DNA of 7,567 bases from Planctomycetota bacterium (GTDB lineage Bacteria; Planctomycetota; Brocadiia; JAJRTI01), in contig JAJRTI010000338.1 in NCBI GenBank assembly GCA_024278415.1, forward strand, positions 1-7,567. Direction: 5' to 3'. Under the pieces are notes generated by a model, which worked only from the letters and a program-made list of their open reading frames with translations, did not search any database and was not told where the DNA came from. Numbering within the stretch: position 1 is the stretch's first letter; each line of letters begins with the position of its first letter. Of this stretch, positions 4,386 through 7,567 are shown piece by piece. Both the position numbers and the translations under genes were made by a program.

Positions 4386-7190
4386 TCAGCGCTGCACCTG
4401 GATCTGGTAGGTAAGGCCGTCCACCACCTCGCCATTCACCTTCTCGGCAATGTGAATGGCGAATTGGTCTCCTGGCCGGGCATCGGCAGGCACGCGCCAT
4501 TTGACACTCACGAGGATCGGCCCGTCGATCCCCTCGGTCACGTTGCTAAATGAATCGACGGCCGCGACCGTGGTCGGCGCGGGGGAAGCCGCAGGGGTTG
4601 GCGCCGCCTCGCGCGGCGCAGGCTGGATGGGCCGCGCAGCCGCTACGGCGGCGGGCGGGATTACCTCCGGCCGGAAGCGGGGCATGACCTTGGGCTTAAC
4701 AATGCGCTGGCGCACGAGTGTGCGGTCCAAGTCCGCCAACGCTTTGTCGACTTTAGCAGTGCGCTCCCCCGCGGCCGCCTTGGCCAACGTGGGGACCATG
4801 CGCACCGTCCCACGCTCACGCGTGGGCGACATTCGGAGGGGGACTCGACGCCGCGGGTCGAGCCACTCGACTTCCACGGATTCGTCTTTCTTCTTGATGC
4901 CTTCCCGCACGATGTCCACGGTCGTCTTTTTGGACGCAAGCTCGAATTCGCCTTTGACCATGTGATGCCTGACCAGATACCGGCCAACGAACTCCGCCTG
5001 GGGCCTCAACACCACCACCGCCACGCTTCGCTTCGCCATGTTATTCTCCAACGTCACACTCCCCGGCTCGGTCATCGGATCGGCGTTCGTCTCGAAGCGC
5101 GCCATGACGGACAGCATGCTGAGGTTGGCGCCGGCCTTGGTGATGTCGCCGGTCCATGCACTCGCGCCAGGCGCGAGGTTCGCCACCGTCCTGCTGCCAA
5201 AGAGCGACCATCCCGAGGGATACGGCAGGCTGCTGAAGAGGTTGCTGGTGTACACCTTCACGGTCACGCTCGACGCGGTCTGGTATCCCACGTTGCGCAC
5301 CCGCACCCGAACGGTGTTGTTGCTGACGATATTGATATCGGGGCTCAACCACCACACGGCGCCTCCAACGTTGGACGGCACGTCGCCGTCATCGGTGGCA
5401 TGATCGCGCACGAGCACGTCCACCGGCAGCATGCCGTGGTTGCGGAAAGCCTGGAAAATCTCCCGGTCGTGCGGCGTGCCGTCGCTGAGGTTGTTGTTCT
5501 GATCGTCCGTTTCGAGCAAAGCATCAAACAAGTTGCTCGTCCCAGGCAGAGAAAAGCGATACGGCCTGGGCTTGGTGGCCAGGGTCGCGAGCGCGTCAAA
5601 AACCAGATTGGCCCCCACTCGGGACCCAACGGCCTGGCCGTACCGGGCGATCAGTATCTGCCGCAGATCCCACGCCGCGCCGGCGATGATCTCGCCGCCC
5701 GAATGGCCTTCAAGGCCATTGTTCGTGCTCGCGTTGTAGTTGGTCGCGTAGTCCAACGTATTGCTCAGGTTGCGACTCACTGCGGGCATGTTGGAGCGAT
5801 TGAGCATCACACACGCGAAAAAATCCGCGAACCCCTCGTCGAACGCGTAGCCCTCCTTGTTCCGGCCGTAGCCATGCCCAACCCAGTCCTTGCCGAAGAT
5901 GCTGAAAAGCACGTTGTGTGTGCTCTCGTGGTACACGACCTCGGCGCTCCAGTTGCTGTTGGACCCAAACTTTATGGGACTGCCTGCGAACGAGTTGTTG
6001 AACGAATAGCCCGTCTCCGCCCTAAACTGCGGGGTGTTCGTCCAGCTATTGCTCCAAGAGTAGCCCAGCACGTTCTTGTAGAGTTCGTCGTGCAAGCGAT
6101 TGATATGGTAGTACACCGACACCTGCGCCTCGTCCACGCCAGAGCCGGAGTAGTCCCAGTTGTGTGTGGCCATGAAGTTCACCACTTGGCTGTGCCTCAC
6201 GTTCGTTTGGCTCGCGCTGGTGACGCGTGCGTAAGTTCCCGATAACCCAGCCGTGACACGCCAACTCCAGAGCGGCGCAGGAATCGTGTACGCGCCGCTG
6301 CTGTTGGTCACGGCCGGCAGCGTCAGGTTCAGGAAGGGCATGCTGACGAGTTGGGCCTTCACCGCCAAGTACTTCATCGGGCGCAGCGCGGTCGGGCCGT
6401 TGTACGCGTCGGTACGGACGCGGCCGCGCACGGCGCCGGTAATGGTCGACGGCGCGGCGGCGTACTCTTGGAGCACCTCGCCCGTGTTCGCGTCGATCAC
6501 CACCATGCGGTCTGGGTTGCGGTCGCGCGCGGCCGTGCGCACCAGCGCTTTGTAGATCAACCGGCTCTGCGCGGGATCGCCGTTCGGGGCCGGCCGGATG
6601 TACTTCTTCATGTCGAGCAACACCGCCTCCTGCCCCGCCGGCCCCGCGGCCTGCATGGCAATGCCTTCGGCCTGGTTCATCGAGACGCGGCCCGTCGTGG
6701 GGAGCCGCACCCCCGCGGGGATGCAACTCGACCGGTAATCTAGCAGCGAGCCGTCTGTGCTGCTCACGCACCCCAGGCTCGCGCCCTCGATGGGGATGCC
6801 CTCGTACGTCTGCTGGTAGCGCGTCAGCACCCGCCCGCGGCGGGCCAGGGCCATGCGTTGCTTCAGCCCCGACGCCGGCACGCGCAGGAAGTCCCGGTTC
6901 GTCTGGAGGAACTGCCGCACCGCCAGGTCCACGGAGGTGACGGAAAGCCGGGGAGCCAGTTTCGTGTCCAAGCGGCTCAACCGCGCGGGCAGACGCGTGA
7001 CAGGGTTCCAGAGCACGACAGCCTGCTGGCCGTAGCGGGCCTTGAACTGGCGCAACTGCGCGGCGAGCTGGGGCGTCGGAGGCTGGACCACCAGCCGCCC
7101 AACCAGAGGTTGGCCCGCGGCAAATGCCTGCGACGCGGCCGCCAGGCCTACGGCCCAAACGATCCACGCGCGTCTGACACATGATCTCAT
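4386..7190 (-). CDS. Secreted fungalysin-like (M36-type) zinc metalloprotease, multidomain
   Basis: 934 residues. ATG 7190 follows AGGAGAG at a good distance; the open frame continues upstream to 7550, but that part crosses the promoter and a simple tandem repeat and is not coding. Signal peptide 1-24 (Arg-rich start, hydrophobic WIVWAVGLAAA, likely cut after AFA). Then an FTP/PepSY-type inhibitory propeptide (about 70-243; RYQQTYEGIPIEGASLG at 124-140 is typical), and a small beta domain resembling carboxypeptidase-regulatory or Ig-like inserts (about 247-325). The catalytic domain (about 335-590) has HESTH (421-425) with E452 in DEGFADFF as third zinc ligand, and GHSGGEIIAGAAWDLR (495-510) as in M36 enzymes. 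Next come a CARDB-like beta domain (about 600-725), a charged segment (730-835), a Pro/Ala linker (836-878) and a final beta segment (880-934) I do not recognise. The role is probably extracellular or periplasmic protein degradation after propeptide removal. A single transcript with the cyclase gene is possible. Confidence 0.9.
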   Translation of the reverse strand: MRSCVRRAWIVWAVGLAAASQAFAAGQPLVGRLVVQPPTPQLAAQLRQFKARYGQQAVVLWNPVTRLPARLSRLDTKLAPRLSVTSVDLAVRQFLQTNRDFLRVPASGLKQRMALARRGRVLTRYQQTYEGIPIEGASLGCVSSTDGSLLDYRSSCIPAGVRLPTTGRVSMNQAEGIAMQAAGPAGQEAVLLDMKKYIRPAPNGDPAQSRLIYKALVRTAARDRNPDRMVVIDANTGEVLQEYAAAPSTITGAVRGRVRTDAYNGPTALRPMKYLAVKAQLVSMPFLNLTLPAVTNSSGAYTIPAPLWSWRVTAGLSGTYARVTSASQTNVRHSQVVNFMATHNWDYSGSGVDEAQVSVYYHINRLHDELYKNVLGYSWSNSWTNTPQFRAETGYSFNNSFAGSPIKFGSNSNWSAEVVYHESTHNVLFSIFGKDWVGHGYGRNKEGYAFDEGFADFFACVMLNRSNMPAVSRNLSNTLDYATNYNASTNNGLEGHSGGEIIAGAAWDLRQILIARYGQAVGSRVGANLVFDALATLATKPRPYRFSLPGTSNLFDALLETDDQNNNLSDGTPHDREIFQAFRNHGMLPVDVLVRDHATDDGDVPSNVGGAVWWLSPDINIVSNNTVRVRVRNVGYQTASSVTVKVYTSNLFSSLPYPSGWSLFGSRTVANLAPGASAWTGDITKAGANLSMLSVMARFETNADPMTEPGSVTLENNMAKRSVAVVVLRPQAEFVGRYLVRHHMVKGEFELASKKTTVDIVREGIKKKDESVEVEWLDPRRRVPLRMSPTRERGTVRMVPTLAKAAAGERTAKVDKALADLDRTLVRQRIVKPKVMPRFRPEVIPPAAVAAARPIQPAPREAAPTPAASPAPTTVAAVDSFSNVTEGIDGPILVSVKWRVPADARPGDQFAIHIAEKVNGEVVDGLTYQIQVQR

Positions 7191-7256
7191 CGCTCTCTCC
7201 TCGGTAATCAAAACACATCCAGAACCGCGAGGCCGGCGGCCCTCAACGGCGTGTGT

Positions 7257-7285
7257 ATCGTGAAGCATGCGAGGGGTTCTGTCAA
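7257..7285 (-). promoter_or_regulatory. Candidate promoter for the metalloprotease gene
   Basis: On the minus strand a perfect TTGACA (7285-7280) is followed after 17 bases by CACGAT (7262-7257), which keeps the A2 and T6 of a -10 box but is otherwise weak. Transcription would start near 7250, leaving about 60 bases to ATG 7190. The leader contains a small GC-rich inverted repeat at 7229-7244. The weak -10 suggests dependence on an activator or an alternative -10. Confidence 0.5.
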
Positions 7286-7340
7286 CGGAAATCTCTGCGG
7301 AGCGCGTGCGCGAGTTTTGCGCGAGTATGAGACTCGATGC

Positions 7341-7382
7341 CTGAACGCCCGTAGGGCGCGACGGAATGTAGCCCACGGTTCC
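7341..7382. repeat. Possible fragment of a dispersed palindromic repeat
   Basis: A perfect inverted repeat CGCCC-GTA-GGGCG (7346-7358) is followed by the segment TAGCCCACGGTT (7369-7380), which ends where the hexamer array begins. From memory, similar 'GCCC..GGGC...AGCCCA' units are scattered between genes in some Planctomycetes-like genomes, where the second part is completed by a matching right arm. Here that arm (expected AACCGTGGGC) is absent. One copy alone cannot prove a dispersed family. Confidence 0.3.
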
Positions 7383-7454
7383 TACTCTTACTCCTACTCT
7401 TACTCCTACTCTTACTCTTAGTCTTACTCTTAGTCTTACTCTTAGTCTTACTCT
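7383..7454. repeat. Hexamer tandem repeat, 12 units of TA(C/G)TC(T/C)
   Basis: Twelve contiguous six-base units. In order: TACTCT and TACTCC alternating for the first four, TACTCT twice, then TAGTCT and TACTCT alternating for the remaining six. A thirteenth TACTCT sits at 7464-7469 after a 9-base interruption. The array thus has a 6-base period and a 12-base higher-order period that switches variant type midway. The plus strand is almost all pyrimidine apart from one A per unit (and a G in three units). Such arrays arise by slipped-strand replication and can vary in copy number. Confidence 0.9.
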
Positions 7455-7507
7455 CATTATTCCTACTCTCAACCGCATCGCCGCCAGGATAAGTGAACTT
7501 CGAATAC

Positions 7508-7537
7508 TGCCCCCGCCGAGCCTGTCTCGGTGGGGCA
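7508..7537. repeat. Imperfect inverted repeat (long GC-rich hairpin)
   Basis: TGCCCCCGCCGAG and CTCGGTGGGGCA flank a five-base loop CCTGT. The arms pair over about 12 positions with one bulged C and one G-T wobble. Neither strand has a T run after it, so it does not look like an intrinsic terminator; it could be an intergenic palindromic element or part of an untranslated region of a gene beyond the right edge. Confidence 0.55.
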
Positions 7538-7567
7538 AAGGCTTTTGCACTAGTCGCGATCACAGAA

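Larger units (their letters stand above)
7286..7567. other. Gene-free intergenic stretch with repeats
   Basis: I see no credible gene here. Open frames on the minus strand cross the hexamer repeat and translate to Arg-Val or Ser-Lys tracts, an effect of the repeat rather than coding sequence. The stretch holds a short palindromic segment (7346-7358), the tandem hexamers (7383-7454) and a long imperfect hairpin (7508-7537). It lies upstream of the protease promoter; the neighbour to the right is outside the window. Confidence 0.6.

Noticed and set aside
4962..6245. 427-codon plus-strand open frame
   Set aside because: It is antisense to the catalytic and CARDB-like regions of the protease, gives a His/Arg/Val-rich product without motifs, and has no supporting ribosome site.
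7383..7469. CRISPR array
   Set aside because: Units are six bases, contiguous and without spacers, and no cas-like gene is present.
7282..7563. Minus-strand open frame with Ser-Lys-Thr-Lys repeats
   Set aside because: The repetitive part is only the translated hexamer array; no start signal or conserved flank supports a protein.

Overview
The window is a GC-rich bacterial segment with four intact protein-coding genes, one probable gene remnant at the left edge, and a roughly 280-base gene-free stretch with repeats at the right edge. Shine-Dalgarno sites and sigma-70-like promoters are visible. The gene mix (a 2-hydroxyacyl-CoA dehydratase-type activase, an FHA-GAF-cyclase, a secreted fungalysin-like protease and an ankyrin lipoprotein) plus short pyrimidine-rich tandem hexamers suggests a Gram-negative-type, probably anaerobic or facultative bacterium, perhaps of the Planctomycetes/Lentisphaerae/Hydrogenedentes kind. 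That placement is a guess; no phylogenetic marker is present.

Layout. Positions 13-234 (minus strand) look like the C-terminal remnant of a BlaI/MecI-type repressor. A promoter at 213-241 and a strong Shine-Dalgarno site at 261-267 serve the activase gene (278-1108, plus strand). Everything to the right is on the minus strand, in transcription order: secreted M36-like metalloprotease (7190 to 4386), FHA-GAF-class III nucleotidyl cyclase (4334 to 2394) and ankyrin-repeat lipoprotein (2255 to 1089). The last of these meets the activase tail to tail, with a 20-base overlap.

Expression. The protease has a promoter with a perfect TTGACA box about 90 bases upstream of its start, and the cyclase follows after only 51 bases, so these two may form one transcript. 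The ankyrin gene has its own strong promoter (TTGACA, 16-base spacer, TATCAT). Both minus-strand promoters lie inside apparent N-terminal extensions of the open frames, so the true starts are internal: GTG at 2255 and ATG at 7190.

Function. I see no defined pathway joining the genes. The cyclase is a cytoplasmic signalling protein, combining phosphothreonine recognition, a cysteine-rich GAF sensor and predicted cAMP production. The protease and the ankyrin lipoprotein are exported. The activase would energise a radical dehydratase or a related reductase whose gene is not in the window.

The most interesting unexplained structures are a higher-order three-repeat period in the ankyrin protein with duplicated HC-x5-CH motifs, a cysteine cluster in the GAF domain of the cyclase, and the two-phase hexamer tandem repeat at 7383-7454 joined to a palindromic segment. 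I do not see a clear undescribed defence or mobile system here.
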